From Tardiphaga sp. (GTDB taxonomy: Bacteria; Pseudomonadota; Alphaproteobacteria; Rhizobiales; Xanthobacteraceae): DNA of 12,054 bases. Positions within the stretch are counted from its first letter, which is position 1, and every line of letters begins with the position of its first letter. The stretch spans positions 1 through 12,054 of the forward strand of contig JAQGJF010001067.1 in the NCBI GenBank assembly GCA_028290765.1, written 5' to 3'. A program made the translations under genes and the position numbers. The notes beneath the pieces were generated by a model. It did no database searches. It saw nothing but the letters and a program-made list of their open reading frames with translations, and was not told the DNA's origin. Of this stretch, positions 1 through 6,312 are shown in pieces.

Positions 1-84
1 CGAGACCGTGTGGAAATTCCCCGCCATATCTGGCGACGCGTGGAGAATGCACTCGCATACGCCGCCTAATTTGGCCAAAGTCCA

Positions 85-124
85 GCTGAGGAGCCGCGCT
101 CTTGCGCGGCGTCTCGAAGGATGG
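85..124 (-). repeat. REP-like palindromic repeat, copy 1
   Basis: Read on the minus strand, this begins with CCATCCTTCGAGACGC (124 down to 109), forms a perfect 7-bp stem with a 4-nt loop (GCCGCGC at 93-99 with GCGCGGC at 104-110), and closes with a GCTCCTCA-type tail. I recognise this architecture (CATCCTTCGAGACGC, variable hairpin, CTCCTCAGGATG) as a dispersed intergenic palindrome frequent in Bradyrhizobium-type genomes. Here the closing AGGATG is degenerate. It lies downstream of the flavin-reductase gene stop. Confidence 0.7.
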
Positions 125-145
125 CCACGGGTACAGCCCTTGCGT

Positions 146-190
146 CCATCCTTCGAGACGCATCGCTTCGCGATGCTCCTCAGGATGAGG
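146..190 (+). repeat. REP-like palindromic repeat, copy 2 (inverted relative to copy 1)
   Basis: The unit starts with CCATCCTTCGAGACGC (146-161), has an inner stem GCATCGC/GCGATGC (160-166 with 170-176, loop of 3), and ends CTCCTCAGGATGAGG. CATCCT (147-152) pairs with AGGATG (182-187), giving the outer stem. The first 16 bases are an exact reverse complement of 109-124 in copy 1, so the two copies face each other across a 21-nt spacer. Paired transcripts could form one long hairpin and act as a terminator or mRNA 3' stabiliser for the minus-strand operon ending at 199. Confidence 0.75.
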
Positions 191-198
191 CCGAGCCC

Positions 199-861
199 TC
201 AACTCGCCTCGAAATCCCCGAGCGTTGGCGTCGTCATTTCAAAACGGTCGCGGATGGTGGCGCAGGTATTGCCCCCGAGACGCGCGATGGTGTCGAGCTT
301 TTCCGGATCGATCCGCATCCGTTCGACGTCGATGACGTCGCGCTGGTAATGCGCGAACACGATCTCACCGAGGATGATCTGGCGCGATTTGCCGAGTTCA
401 AGGGTGACGTGGCGGCGGCACTCGAACGCGGCGGGCGCCTCCTTGATCCAGGGCGACGCCACCAGTTTGCCCGGCATCGCCGTCAGGCCGGCCGCCTTGA
501 GTTCGTCGCGCCCAGGCGTGAACGGCACGGCGCAGATATGCATCGCCTCGGCGATGGCGTGGGACACGATGTTCACCGTGAACACCTCGGTCAGTCGGAT
601 GTTGAGGCCGGTGTCCTTGAACGACATGTCCGGATGATTTTCGACGCCCAGCGCCAGGATCGGCGGATCCGCCGACATGCAGTTGAAGAAGCTGAACGGC
701 GCGGCGTTGACCCGTCCCTCGAGGTCGACGGTCGTCACCAGCGCGATCGGGCGCGGTACCACTGTGCCTATCATCAGCTTGTAGCGGTCGCGTGCCGACA
801 GGGTCCGGAAGTCGAACGTCACGGAATCGGCGTCGGTCTGGTCGGAAATAGCGTCCATCAT
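199..861 (-). CDS. Flavin reductase-like (FMN-binding split barrel) family protein
   Basis: The 220-aa product belongs to the flavin reductase-like/flavoredoxin (DIM6/NTAB) family. Family hallmarks visible are the N-terminal strand block RPIALVTTVDLEGRVNAAPFS (residues 37-57), followed by FFNCMSADPP (58-67), and the C-terminal RLGGNTCATIRDRFEM stretch (194-209). Family members bind FMN; many reduce free flavin for a partner monooxygenase, and others bind flavin without a known reaction. I set the start at 861 because that ATG forms an ATGA overlap with the stop of the DUF1989 gene; the next codon (858) is also ATG. A longer open frame to 918 would run inside the DUF1989 gene. A GAGAG stretch upstream is only a weak ribosome site, which fits translational coupling. 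It is third in a three-gene operon. No monooxygenase partner is in the window, so the electron acceptor and substrate are unknown. Confidence 0.87.
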   Translation of the reverse strand: MMDAISDQTDADSVTFDFRTLSARDRYKLMIGTVVPRPIALVTTVDLEGRVNAAPFSFFNCMSADPPILALGVENHPDMSFKDTGLNIRLTEVFTVNIVSHAIAEAMHICAVPFTPGRDELKAAGLTAMPGKLVASPWIKEAPAAFECRRHVTLELGKSRQIILGEIVFAHYQRDVIDVERMRIDPEKLDTIARLGGNTCATIRDRFEMTTPTLGDFEAS

Positions 862-1793
862 GAGCTCTCGATCGAAGGTGCGCCGGCATGGGCCTGCAGG
901 AAGCGCTCTTCCCACCATGAGAACAGCAGGTCGCGCAACGCCGCGGCGTCGTCGTCCCCGTAAATGTCACGGCGTTTCACGGCGTCGAACATCGCGATTT
1001 CCTCCGGCGACAGCGCCACCGGCAGCTCGGTGATCCGGATTGGTGTGTTGGGGAATTCCGGCCTGTAGGTCGGATCGCGCCGCAGCGGCCGGTCGCTTTT
1101 GATCGCAAAATTCCTGAAATCCTTCGGCGTTCTCTGGCTGGCCAGTTTCGGCGTGCCGGGGACGCGCGCAAGGTCGGCCTCGCTGGCGGCAAACACCGTC
1201 AGCTTGAGTGGCTTGAGCGCGAAATTGCTGGTCTTCATCACGTCGGCGCCGCAGACATTGGGTACCGCCAGCACGTCCATCAGGGCCAGCAGGTCGACAT
1301 GATCGCCGGGCTTGGTGGTCTGCCGGGTCATGAAGGCATGGCCGTCCTGATCGACGCCGGTGCACATGAACAGGTTGAAGGAATCGTGCACGTCGTCTGG
1401 CGTCAGGCCGTACTCGCGCTGGGCCTCGGCCTGGATGTCATGGCAATTGGTGTGCACGGCAAAGCCGTAGGCGGCCTCATAGACATAAGCGCTGCAGCGG
1501 GGAAACAGCACGTCGTTCTGGCCGACGGTGTCTTCGAGAATGAACAGCATGGCGCGTTCACGCGGCGGCGCCGACCACAGGAAGGTTCCCGTGGTCGGAT
1601 GGAAACCATGCACCGTGCGGGTCCGGCCGCAATGCATGAATTCCTTGTAGTCATGCAGATTGAAAGCGTTGAAATCCGCGCACTGGCCGCCTTCGACCTG
1701 CTCGATGCGCAGGATCTGGCCCTTTAACAGCTCGATCGCTTTGCCGGTGCCTGGCTCCATCACAACTTCGAGAATCACCTTGCGGTCGGTCAT
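858..1793 (-). CDS. DUF1989 (urea carboxylase-associated) family protein
   Basis: The 311-aa product carries a DUF1989 domain over roughly residues 8-205. Recognisable blocks are GKAIELLKGQILRIEQVEGG (17-36) leading into QCADFNAF, EDTVGQNDVLFPRCSAY (87-103), HDSFNLFMCTGVDQDG (136-151), and KPGDHVDLLALMDVLAVPNV (161-180) followed by CGADV. DUF1989 members include the urea amidolyase-associated proteins, two of which (CgdA and CgdB) are established as carboxyguanidine deiminase subunits. No guanidine or urea carboxylase and no second DUF1989 subunit occur here, so the substrate is probably different. The last ~100 residues (about 206-311, ending in an acidic and aromatic segment with FSWWEERF) extend beyond the domain and I do not recognise them. 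GGAG lies 9 nt before the start. The start overlaps the RHH gene stop by ATGA, and the stop overlaps the flavin reductase start the same way. Family is confident; reaction unknown. Confidence 0.88.
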   Translation of the reverse strand: MTDRKVILEVVMEPGTGKAIELLKGQILRIEQVEGGQCADFNAFNLHDYKEFMHCGRTRTVHGFHPTTGTFLWSAPPRERAMLFILEDTVGQNDVLFPRCSAYVYEAAYGFAVHTNCHDIQAEAQREYGLTPDDVHDSFNLFMCTGVDQDGHAFMTRQTTKPGDHVDLLALMDVLAVPNVCGADVMKTSNFALKPLKLTVFAASEADLARVPGTPKLASQRTPKDFRNFAIKSDRPLRRDPTYRPEFPNTPIRITELPVALSPEEIAMFDAVKRRDIYGDDDAAALRDLLFSWWEERFLQAHAGAPSIESS

Positions 1794-1957
1794 CGCGCGG
1801 GCTCCGTCACCTTTTCCGCCTCGCGGGCAGCTGCGTATTCGCGCAGCGCTAGGCGGACCAGCGCGACGCGGTCTGCCGCTACACCCTGCGCGATCGTGCG
1901 ATCCATCAGCTCCAGCTGCTGCTGGTTCAGTCTCAATGTGACGACCGTCTCGGTCAT
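1790..1957 (-). CDS. Small ribbon-helix-helix (CopG/Arc-like) protein
   Basis: This 55-aa protein begins MTETVVTLRLNQQQLELMDR. A short N-terminal strand with alternating residues (TVVTLRL, 4-10) is followed by two predicted helices (QQLELMDRTIAQGV; ADRVALVRLALREYAAAREA), the usual fold order of ribbon-helix-helix DNA-binding dimers. The start at 1957 is chosen over the longer open frame to 2131 because GAGG sits about 7 nt upstream of it and the longer extension reads through promoter-like DNA. It is first in the operon, with an ATGA overlap to the DUF1989 gene. In such positions RHH proteins often repress their own operon, but the GntR regulator next door is the alternative. It is not an obvious antitoxin: the downstream partner is an enzyme-like protein rather than a ParE or RelE toxin. 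The RHH fold is inferred from pattern only. Confidence 0.72.
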   Translation of the reverse strand: MTETVVTLRLNQQQLELMDRTIAQGVAADRVALVRLALREYAAAREAEKVTEPAR

Positions 1958-1991
1958 GCCCTGTCCTCGTTCCTCAATCAAAAGCGAAATC

Positions 1992-2001
1992 TTGTATACA
2001 G
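1992..2001. promoter_or_regulatory. Putative GntR/FadR-type operator at the RHH-operon promoter
   Basis: TTGTATACAG contains the perfect 8-bp palindrome TGTATACA and fits the T-N-GT-N2-AC-N-A pattern known for FadR/FCD-type GntR regulators. It lies 35 bp upstream of the RHH start. On the minus strand it contains TATACA, a plausible -10 hexamer, so a bound regulator would block the operon promoter. No convincing -35 is visible. The binder, presumably the divergent GntR protein, is inferred. Confidence 0.45.
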
Positions 2002-2124
2002 GATTTGCTTTGCAGGCGTCGTTTCCGGCTCGACCTCGGCTTGGTTCACCGTGGGGCGAACAACGAAAACAGCCGTCAGCCGTGGATGCCTCGCTGATTA
2101 TTTCCGCTTTATCGGCATAATCGA

Positions 2125-2143
2125 AGCGCAAACTTTGTGCGCT
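2125..2143. promoter_or_regulatory. Inverted repeat in the divergent intergenic region
   Basis: AGCGCA (2125-2130) and TGCGCT (2138-2143) form 6-bp arms around a 7-nt spacer. The surrounding DNA (about 2095-2215) is much more A/T-rich than the neighbouring genes, as expected for promoters. Function is unknown; it could be another operator or chance symmetry. Confidence 0.25.
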
Positions 2144-2186
2144 GTCCTGCCGTTAATTCGAGCGCATCGGCTAAAATTGCCGCGTT

Positions 2187-2196
2187 CTGTGTACGA
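2187..2196. promoter_or_regulatory. Second GT-N2-AC operator-like site, upstream of the gntR-type gene
   Basis: CTGTGTACGA matches the GT-N2-AC core of FCD-type GntR operators and lies 24 bp before the upstream-most start of the regulator gene. TACGA (2192-2196) is also repeated inverted as TCGTA (2209-2213). A site here would allow autoregulation. It is a weaker match than the one at 1992-2001. Confidence 0.33.
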
Positions 2197-2219
2197 AAAT
2201 TCGGATTATCGTATGCGAA

Positions 2220-3017
2220 ATGGTAGGCCGACCACCGCCGAGCGGCCGCAGCGAGCTTTTCCGGATGAGCAAGAAATCCAGCCGCGTCGACTTTGCCTGC
2301 AAGGCGTTGCGCCAGGCGATCATCGAGCAGGCGTTGCCGCCGGGTACCAAGCTGCCCGAGGATGAACTCGGCATCCGGTTTGGAATGAGCCGCACCCTGG
2401 TTCGTACGGCGCTCGCCCATCTGCAGTCCGAAGGCCTGGTTGATGCCCCGCCGCGGCGCACCGCGACCACGGCGAAGCCGACCCTGGAAGAGGCAAAAGA
2501 GGTGTTCGAGGTTCGCCGCACGCTCGAGCGTGAGGTGGTTCGCCTCGTCATTGCTCGCTGGCGTCCGGAGTTCGGCGCCGAACTGGAGGGTCATGTCCGC
2601 CAGGAAGAGGCGGCCCGCAAGGCCGGCGAGGCGCGGGTCTCGATCCGGTTGGCTGGCGAATTTCACACCCGACTCGGCGAGATGGCCGGCAATGCGCTGC
2701 TGCGGCGCTATCTCGGCGAAGTGGTGTCGCGCTGCTCGCTGATCCTGGCGCTTTATGGTCGTCCGCATTCCGCCGATTGCGCCGTCAACGAGCACCGCGA
2801 AATCGTCGCGGCGCTGCGTGGGCGAGATGCCGAGGCCGCGGTCGCGGTCATGGAGCATCATCTCGGTTCGGTGGAGCATCGCGCGCTGCTCGATCAGGGC
2901 CGCGATGCGCCATTCGATCTCGGCGCGGTGCTGTCGCGTTACGCCGATGCCGCCGATATGCGCGGCCCGTCAAAGGTTGCGCGGCTGCCCAAACGCAAGA
3001 CGCGGGCGGCGAAATGA
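2220..3017 (+). CDS. GntR family transcriptional regulator, FadR/FCD subfamily
   Basis: The 265-aa protein has an N-terminal winged helix (about residues 20-82: ACKALRQAIIEQALPPGTKL, then FGMSRTLVRTALAHLQSEGL) and a C-terminal all-helical FCD ligand domain (about 92-225). Three likely metal-binding histidines of the FCD domain are visible: H149 (GEFHTRL), H192 (NEHREIVAAL) and H214 (MEHHLG). The Asp/Asn usually four residues before the first His appears replaced by Ala. The basic tail (PKRKTRAAK) is unassigned. Start choice is unsure: ATG at 2220 extends the frame, but ATG at 2265 (MSKKSS) fits the usual domain start better; neither has a strong ribosome site. The gene lies 46 bp before the BMP gene on the same strand and divergent from the RHH operon, so it most likely controls both in response to their substrate or a derived metabolite. 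Confidence 0.92.
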   Translation: MVGRPPPSGRSELFRMSKKSSRVDFACKALRQAIIEQALPPGTKLPEDELGIRFGMSRTLVRTALAHLQSEGLVDAPPRRTATTAKPTLEEAKEVFEVRRTLEREVVRLVIARWRPEFGAELEGHVRQEEAARKAGEARVSIRLAGEFHTRLGEMAGNALLRRYLGEVVSRCSLILALYGRPHSADCAVNEHREIVAALRGRDAEAAVAVMEHHLGSVEHRALLDQGRDAPFDLGAVLSRYADAADMRGPSKVARLPKRKTRAAK

Positions 3018-3063
3018 CCGCCAGGGCCCTTCAAAACCTTTTTGGCCATCAAGGAGTTTGTTC

Positions 3064-4164
3064 ATGATCAGGCATTCTTTGACCCGACGTAGCTTCATTG
3101 GCGGCGCCGTCGCCAGTCCGTTCGTGCTTTCTGGTCTCGTCGGCCCGGCCCGCGCGGCCGATATCACCGTCGGCATCGTCTATGTCGGCTCGCGCGCCGA
3201 CTACGGCTGGAATCAGGCCCATGCCGTTGCCGCCAAGGCGCTGAAGGCGATACCAGGCGTCAAGGTCGTGGAGGAAGAGAACGTGCCGGAGACGGTGGCG
3301 GTGCAGAAGACGATGGAATCGATGATCAACATCGACGGTGCGACACTGCTGTTTCCAACCTCATTCGGCTATTTCAATCCGTTCATGGTGGATGCCGCGA
3401 AGAAATATCCCAAGATCGAATTCCGCCATCCGACCACGCTGTGGTCGGCCGACAAGCATCCGGCCAATCTCGGTGGATATTTCTGCTATCTGGATCAGGG
3501 ACACTATGTCAACGGCATCGCAGCCGGGCTCTCGACCAAATCCAACAAGATCGGCTACATCGCAGCAAAGCCGATCCCGCTGGTGCTGCGAAACGTCAAT
3601 TCATTCATGCTCGGCGCGCGCAAGGTCAATCCGAACGCCACCGTCCAGTTGATCGTCACCGGCGACTGGTCTTTGCCGGTGCGCGAGGCCGAGGGGGCGA
3701 ACGCGTTGGTCGACGCCGGATGCGACGTCATTGCATGCCATATCGACAGTCCCAAAGTCGTGATCGAAACCGCGGAGAAGCGCGGTGTGAAGAGCTGTGG
3801 CCATAACGCCAGCCAGGCCGACCTCGCGCCGAAGGGCTTTATCACTGGCGCCGAACTCAAATGGGAGACGATTTACAAGGGCTTTGCCGGTCTGATCGCC
3901 AAGGGCGAGAAACTACCCAACATGGTGATTGGCGGTTACGACAAGGACATGGTGGCAAGTACGACCTTCGGCGCCGGTGCCAGTGAAGCGGGCCGAAACG
4001 CCGCCATGGCCGCGATCGCCGACTTGAAGGCGGGAAAACCGATCTTCACCGCTCAGGTCAAGAGCAACACCGGCAAGGTGATCACCGACAAAGACACCGG
4101 CCTGTACGACCCATTCCTCGAGCACACCGACTATCTGGTCGAAGGAATCGCCGGTACGGTTTGA
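3064..4164 (+). CDS. BMP family ABC transporter substrate-binding protein (PnrA-like), Tat-exported
   Basis: The 366-aa product has a signal sequence with a twin-arginine motif (TRRSFI, residues 7-12), a hydrophobic stretch and an Ala-rich cleavage region (GPARAAD, about 28-33). There is no lipobox Cys, so it should be a soluble periplasmic protein exported folded. The mature part matches the BMP (basic membrane protein/PnrA/Med) family: ADITVGIVYVGSRADYGWNQ (32-51), then segments such as LDQGHYVNGIAAGL (143-156) and the hinge-region GHNASQADLAPKGFITGAEL (246-265). Known family members bind nucleosides or related compounds; some have other ligands. The start at 3064 is fixed by AAGGAG at 3051-3056 with 7-nt spacing. 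The regulator gene upstream ends 46 bp away, suggesting co-transcription. No ATPase or permease gene follows, so the transporter partners must be encoded elsewhere. Ligand unknown. Confidence 0.92.
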   Translation: MIRHSLTRRSFIGGAVASPFVLSGLVGPARAADITVGIVYVGSRADYGWNQAHAVAAKALKAIPGVKVVEEENVPETVAVQKTMESMINIDGATLLFPTSFGYFNPFMVDAAKKYPKIEFRHPTTLWSADKHPANLGGYFCYLDQGHYVNGIAAGLSTKSNKIGYIAAKPIPLVLRNVNSFMLGARKVNPNATVQLIVTGDWSLPVREAEGANALVDAGCDVIACHIDSPKVVIETAEKRGVKSCGHNASQADLAPKGFITGAELKWETIYKGFAGLIAKGEKLPNMVIGGYDKDMVASTTFGAGASEAGRNAAMAAIADLKAGKPIFTAQVKSNTGKVITDKDTGLYDPFLEHTDYLVEGIAGTV

Positions 4165-4181
4165 GCCGGCCGCAGGTATGG

Positions 4182-4215
4182 CACGTCATCCCGGCCAACG
4201 AGCCGGGACGACGTG
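4182..4215. terminator. Hairpin between convergent genes (possible bidirectional terminator)
   Basis: CACGTCATCCCGGC (4182-4195) pairs with GCCGGGACGACGTG (4202-4215): a 14-bp stem with one A/C mismatch and a 6-nt loop. It starts 17 bp after the BMP stop and ends 16 bp before the aminotransferase stop, a typical terminator place. No U-run follows, so it may be a palindromic repeat unit (GTCATCCCGG-type, common in this group) doing terminator or transcript-end duty. Confidence 0.55.
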
Positions 4216-4231
4216 TGGAGGACCTCTTACT

Positions 4232-5473
4232 TCACGCCGGCGCGTGCCTGGCCACATTGGCGATGCGCGCGGGCACGCCGAATTCCTGGCGGCAGATTTC
4301 GGCCAATACGGCAACGCCTTCGCGGATTTCGTCATGGGAGGGGCTGGCGAAGCAGAGCCGCATCCGGCTGCCGGCATAGGACTTGTCGGTCGACCATTCC
4401 GGCCCGGGGTTGATGGCGACGCCGGCGGTGAGCGCGGCTTGATACAGTTTTAGCGTATCGACATGGTCCGGCAGTTTTACCCACAGGAAGATGCCGCCTT
4501 TGGGATCGTCGAATTCGGCCGCGGTGCCGAACTGCGCGTTGAGCGCGTCCATCAGCGTCTCGAGCTTGGCGCGCAGGCCGCGCGTCAGCTTCGGGACATG
4601 GGTTGAAAAATGCGGCGCGCAATATTCCGCCAGCACCATCTGCTCCAGCGCGCCGGAGCCGGCATCGGTCTTCAGCGCCAGCATCCGCGACATCATCGCC
4701 CAGGGGGCGACGATGAAGCCGACCCGCAGCGCCGGCGCGATCGATTTCGAAAACGAGCCGATGTGGATGACGCTGACGGTCTTGCTCATGGCGTGGAGCG
4801 CGGGCGGGCGCTTGCCGTCCCAGATCAGATCGGCATAGCAATCGTCCTCGAAAATGGGCACGCCGTAGCTCTCCGAAAGCTTCAGAAGCTCGACGCGACG
4901 ATGCTCCGGCATGATGGTGCCGGTCGGATTCTGCACCGTGGGAATGGTGTAGATGTATTTGGGGATGACGTTGCGGCGCTTGAGGTCTTCCAACGCCGCC
5001 GCCAGCGCATCCATCCGCATCCCATCATGGTCGAGTGGAATGCCGACCACATTGACGCCCAGCCGCGTCAGCCGGTTCAGCGCCCCCTGATAGGTGTCAC
5101 GCTCGATGATGACGGTATCGCCGCGTGCCAACAGCGTCTGGTTGACCAGATCGAGCGCCTGCAGCGAGCCGGAGACGACCAGGATATCGTCGGCGACGCA
5201 ACCGATCCCGGCGTCGCGTTTCAGCTTCACGGCGAGGAATTCGCGCAAGGCACGATACCCCTGCGGACCGCTGGCGAGGCCGTAGGTGGCGAGTGTGCGA
5301 CCCTCGCGCCTGAGCACGGCATTGACGGCGTCGATCAGCCCATCGACCGGTACCTGGTCCGGGTCGTTATTGCCGCCGATAAAACTGTATTTCGCAAGCC
5401 CCGTCCATTTCGCGGCGGGAGCCGGCAACCCGGCCGGCAGCAACGGCGCGAAGTCGAACATCGCGGAGGTCAT
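4232..5473 (-). CDS. PLP-dependent aminotransferase, class I/II (2-aminoadipate/valine-pyruvate type)
   Basis: The 413-aa enzyme shows the fold-type I aminotransferase signature: TYGLASGPQGYRALREFLA (residues 63-81), SGSLQALDLV (101-110) for PLP phosphate contact, QNPTG (181-185), the Asp/Tyr segment FEDDCYADL (208-216), the PLP-binding lysine K243 in GSFSKSIAPALRVGF, and the substrate-carboxylate arginine R372 in MRLCFA. The order and wording resemble the LysN/ARO8/MocR-like aminotransferase branch, but there is no N-terminal GntR helix-turn-helix, so it is an enzyme rather than a MocR regulator. Substrate is not readable from sequence. Start at 5473 has GGGGAG about 9 nt upstream; the in-frame ATG at 5461 is an alternative. 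It runs in the same direction as the DUF3124 gene but is separated from it by a 146-bp dispersed repeat, so it probably has its own promoter. Confidence 0.92.
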   Translation of the reverse strand: MTSAMFDFAPLLPAGLPAPAAKWTGLAKYSFIGGNNDPDQVPVDGLIDAVNAVLRREGRTLATYGLASGPQGYRALREFLAVKLKRDAGIGCVADDILVVSGSLQALDLVNQTLLARGDTVIIERDTYQGALNRLTRLGVNVVGIPLDHDGMRMDALAAALEDLKRRNVIPKYIYTIPTVQNPTGTIMPEHRRVELLKLSESYGVPIFEDDCYADLIWDGKRPPALHAMSKTVSVIHIGSFSKSIAPALRVGFIVAPWAMMSRMLALKTDAGSGALEQMVLAEYCAPHFSTHVPKLTRGLRAKLETLMDALNAQFGTAAEFDDPKGGIFLWVKLPDHVDTLKLYQAALTAGVAINPGPEWSTDKSYAGSRMRLCFASPSHDEIREGVAVLAEICRQEFGVPARIANVARHAPA

Positions 5474-5540
5474 GAACGTCGTCTCCCCTTTTTCAGGGAA
5501 GCCTCTTCTGGGCCTCCTCTGTCTTCGGCATCGAAAAATA

Positions 5541-5686
5541 CTAGAGCACGATCGGTTCTGATTGAGTCAGAACCGAAGCCCTAGATTCTTGTTTTGACGC
5601 GTTTTCTACCGCAGATAAGTCTACGCAATCTGCGTAAACTTGATTGCTATGCGAACTGGCATCCACTTCGCTCGAAAACGCTCTAA
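5541..5686 (-). repeat. Full-length dispersed intergenic repeat (TAGAGCGTTTTCGAGCG family)
   Basis: The element is bounded by inverted ends, TAGAGC at 5542-5547 and GCTCTA at 5680-5685. Inside are a 10-bp perfect stem (5552-5561 with 5567-5576, loop of 5), a second hairpin TACGCA/TGCGTA (5622-5627 with 5631-5636), and a spaced pair GCGTTTTC/GAAAACGC (about 5599-5606 and 5674-5681). From memory, minus-strand reading (TAGAGCGTTTTCGAGCGAAG, later AAACAAGAATCTAG) matches a very common noncoding repeat of Bradyrhizobium, Rhodopseudomonas and relatives. It encodes no protein; it is presumably a non-autonomous, structured element. It fills the space between the DUF3124 stop and the aminotransferase promoter region. 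Confidence 0.8.
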
Positions 5687-6261
5687 TTCTTGCCGACGCT
5701 GCGCAGCGCCCGGCCCTGGCTGATAAAGGCATAATGCCCGCTGCCGACGCTGCCGACCACCAGGGCCTCGATCACCGGCTCGGCGATGTCGCCTGCCGCG
5801 GCCCAGTCGACGACGAAATTGGCCCCGGTTCCGCCGCGCACGTCGGTCGCCGGAATGAACACCTCGATGGTCGCGAACGGCTTCATGGCCACCGGCGACT
5901 TGAGATAGCTTTCGACGAGTTTCCCCGATGTGTCGAAATAGGCGATCCGCTTCAGCACCAGCGGCCGGGTTTCGGAGGCGTTGTGGATGCTCAGCGTCAC
6001 CGAGAAATCCGCGCGCAGTCTGCCCTGGCTGAGCGAGACGCTGGAATAGGCCGGGACATAGAATGCGCCGGTGACGCCGAGATTTTCCGACGGCATCGTG
6101 GTTAACGAACTGGCGAAACCCTGCTCGATCGCAGGCGCAGGCTGCGCGAAACCGGCCGAACCCGGCGCCAGTACCAGGCAGGACAGGGCAGCCCAAACGC
6201 CATTCCGGACGCGGCTGCGACACATCGCGCGGGCCGCCCGCCGGACTAATCCTTTGAGCAT
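5683..6261 (-). CDS. Exported DUF3124 family protein
   Basis: The 192-aa product has a basic N-terminus, a hydrophobic segment and an AFAQ-like cleavage region (VWAALSCLVLAPGSAGFAQP, residues about 22-41), so it is likely periplasmic. The rest fits DUF3124: FYVPAYSSVSLSQGRLRADF, then TLSIHNASETRPLVLKRIAY, YFDTSGKLVESYLKSPVAMK, and GGTGANFVVDWAA. Function of the family is unknown. The start at 6261 has AAGG about 9 nt upstream; an internal Met at residue 13 is possible. Its TAG stop (5685-5683) lies inside the terminal sequence of the adjacent dispersed repeat, so the last codon(s) may be altered relative to relatives without the repeat. It is divergent from the Kef-type antiporter with only 51 bp between the two starts, so they may be co-regulated. 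Confidence 0.85.
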   Translation of the reverse strand: MLKGLVRRAARAMCRSRVRNGVWAALSCLVLAPGSAGFAQPAPAIEQGFASSLTTMPSENLGVTGAFYVPAYSSVSLSQGRLRADFSVTLSIHNASETRPLVLKRIAYFDTSGKLVESYLKSPVAMKPFATIEVFIPATDVRGGTGANFVVDWAAAGDIAEPVIEALVVGSVGSGHYAFISQGRALRSVGKN

Positions 6262-6312
6262 GCGAGCACCTTTGGGCTATGGGTACGGGAACAGGATAAC
6301 GGCCTTAGCAGC

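Noticed and set aside
1..84. Possible end or start of a gene at the left edge
   Set aside because: No frame gives a recognisable protein fragment; I see nothing assignable here.
121..963. 280-codon plus-strand open frame over the flavin reductase region
   Set aside because: It begins inside the REP-like repeat and is the antisense shadow of a recognised gene.
199..1957. Toxin-antitoxin reading of the RHH gene and its neighbour
   Set aside because: The partner is a 311-aa DUF1989 protein, not a small toxin of a known family; coupling alone is insufficient.
1790..2131. Longer 113-codon version of the RHH gene
   Set aside because: The added 58 residues show no domain, cross the operator/promoter region, and the internal ATG at 1957 has a good ribosome site.
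3018..3063. GGCC...GGCC symmetry between the regulator and BMP genes as a terminator
   Set aside because: Arms are only 4 bp with a long loop; the genes more likely form one transcript.
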